The notes under the pieces were generated by a model. That model was not told where the DNA came from, made no database searches, and saw only the letters and a list, made by a program, of their open reading frames with translations. DNA of 6,079 nt from CAYSRM01 sp964475205 (lineage in GTDB: Bacteria; Verrucomicrobiota; Kiritimatiellia; UBA8416; CAYSRM01). The translations under genes were made by a program, and so were the position numbers. The first letter of the stretch is position 1. Each line of letters starts with the position of its first letter. Positions 5,961 through 6,079 of this stretch are shown here, one piece after another. The stretch lies in the NCBI GenBank assembly GCA_964475205.1, contig CAYYVQ010000094.1, forward strand, positions 1 through 6,079. Direction: 5' to 3'.

Positions 5961-6008
5961 AACCACTCCAATTTTCATTGACATACGCCAAAAATATATG
6001 CTCCAATA

Positions 6009-6038
6009 ATTATATAAACATAATAGTTTATGTGTAAA
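6009..6038 (-). promoter_or_regulatory. promoter with a dyad in its spacer, upstream of the integrase fragment
   Basis: On the minus strand TTTACA (6033-6038) and TATAAT (6009-6014) are separated by 18 bases, a good sigma-70-type promoter whose start point would lie about 40 bases before ATG 5960. The spacer is almost exactly filled by a perfect dyad, ATAAAC (6014-6019) with GTTTAT (6026-6031), a natural position for a repressor operator. It does not match the LexA box known to control several integron integrases. Confidence 0.6.
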
Positions 6039-6050
6039 TACGAATAAACC

Positions 6051-6057
6051 GTTAAAC
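6051..6057 (+). other. possible attI-type core site (GTTRRRY)
   Basis: GTTAAAC fits the integron core consensus GTTRRRY. It lies about 90 bases upstream of the integrase-like start codon and points away from that gene, as attI does. A seven-base degenerate match can occur by chance, and no cassette or attC is inside the window to confirm it. Confidence 0.25.
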
Positions 6058-6079
6058 GTAAATACAACTAATATATGTT

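Noticed and set aside
1..6079. CRISPR array or complete insertion sequence
   Set aside because: No regularly spaced direct repeats, no transposase and no paired terminal inverted repeats were seen.

Overview
The window looks like a chromosomal segment of a bacterium of moderate GC content. My best guess is the PVC superphylum (Kiritimatiellota, Lentisphaerota or Verrucomicrobiota). That rests on the general look of the membrane-anchored coiled-coil protein and small lipoprotein pair and on an integron-type integrase remnant. I have no ribosomal or other decisive marker, so the phylum is tentative.

Left part, plus strand (1-1739): the 3' end of a tRNA-Val (CAC anticodon), then about 375 bases with a possible promoter and a doubtful 52-residue ORF. 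Next comes a 378-residue inner-membrane coiled-coil protein, followed immediately by a short lipoprotein of about 56 residues. The last two probably form one cell-envelope transcription unit of unknown function.

Middle part, minus strand (1870-3987): leuB (3-isopropylmalate dehydrogenase) followed 27 bases later by asd (aspartate-semialdehyde dehydrogenase). This two-gene amino-acid biosynthesis unit (leucine; lysine, threonine, methionine and diaminopimelate) converges on the lipoprotein gene. LeuB carries a Lys-Tyr pair where the NAD-type enzyme normally has Asp-Ile, which suggests altered cofactor use.

Right part (about 4000-6079): accessory, partly decayed DNA. On the minus strand lie a C-terminal remnant of an integron-type tyrosine recombinase (about 4402-4672; internal deletion, frameshift, no catalytic Tyr) and, 1.2 kb away, what looks like the first 29 codons of a similar integrase (5871-5960) with an intact Shine-Dalgarno sequence and a good promoter. 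Between them, on the opposite strand, sits an apparently intact vapBC toxin-antitoxin operon (4795-5441). The promoter of the N-terminal fragment has a perfect dyad in its spacer. Further out there is a GTTRRRY sequence placed and oriented as an attI core would be. The simplest reading is a degenerate integron platform, with any cassette array expected beyond base 6079. Other stretches (4000-4400, 5442-5870, 54-430) contain hairpins and short ORFs but no recognisable intact gene.
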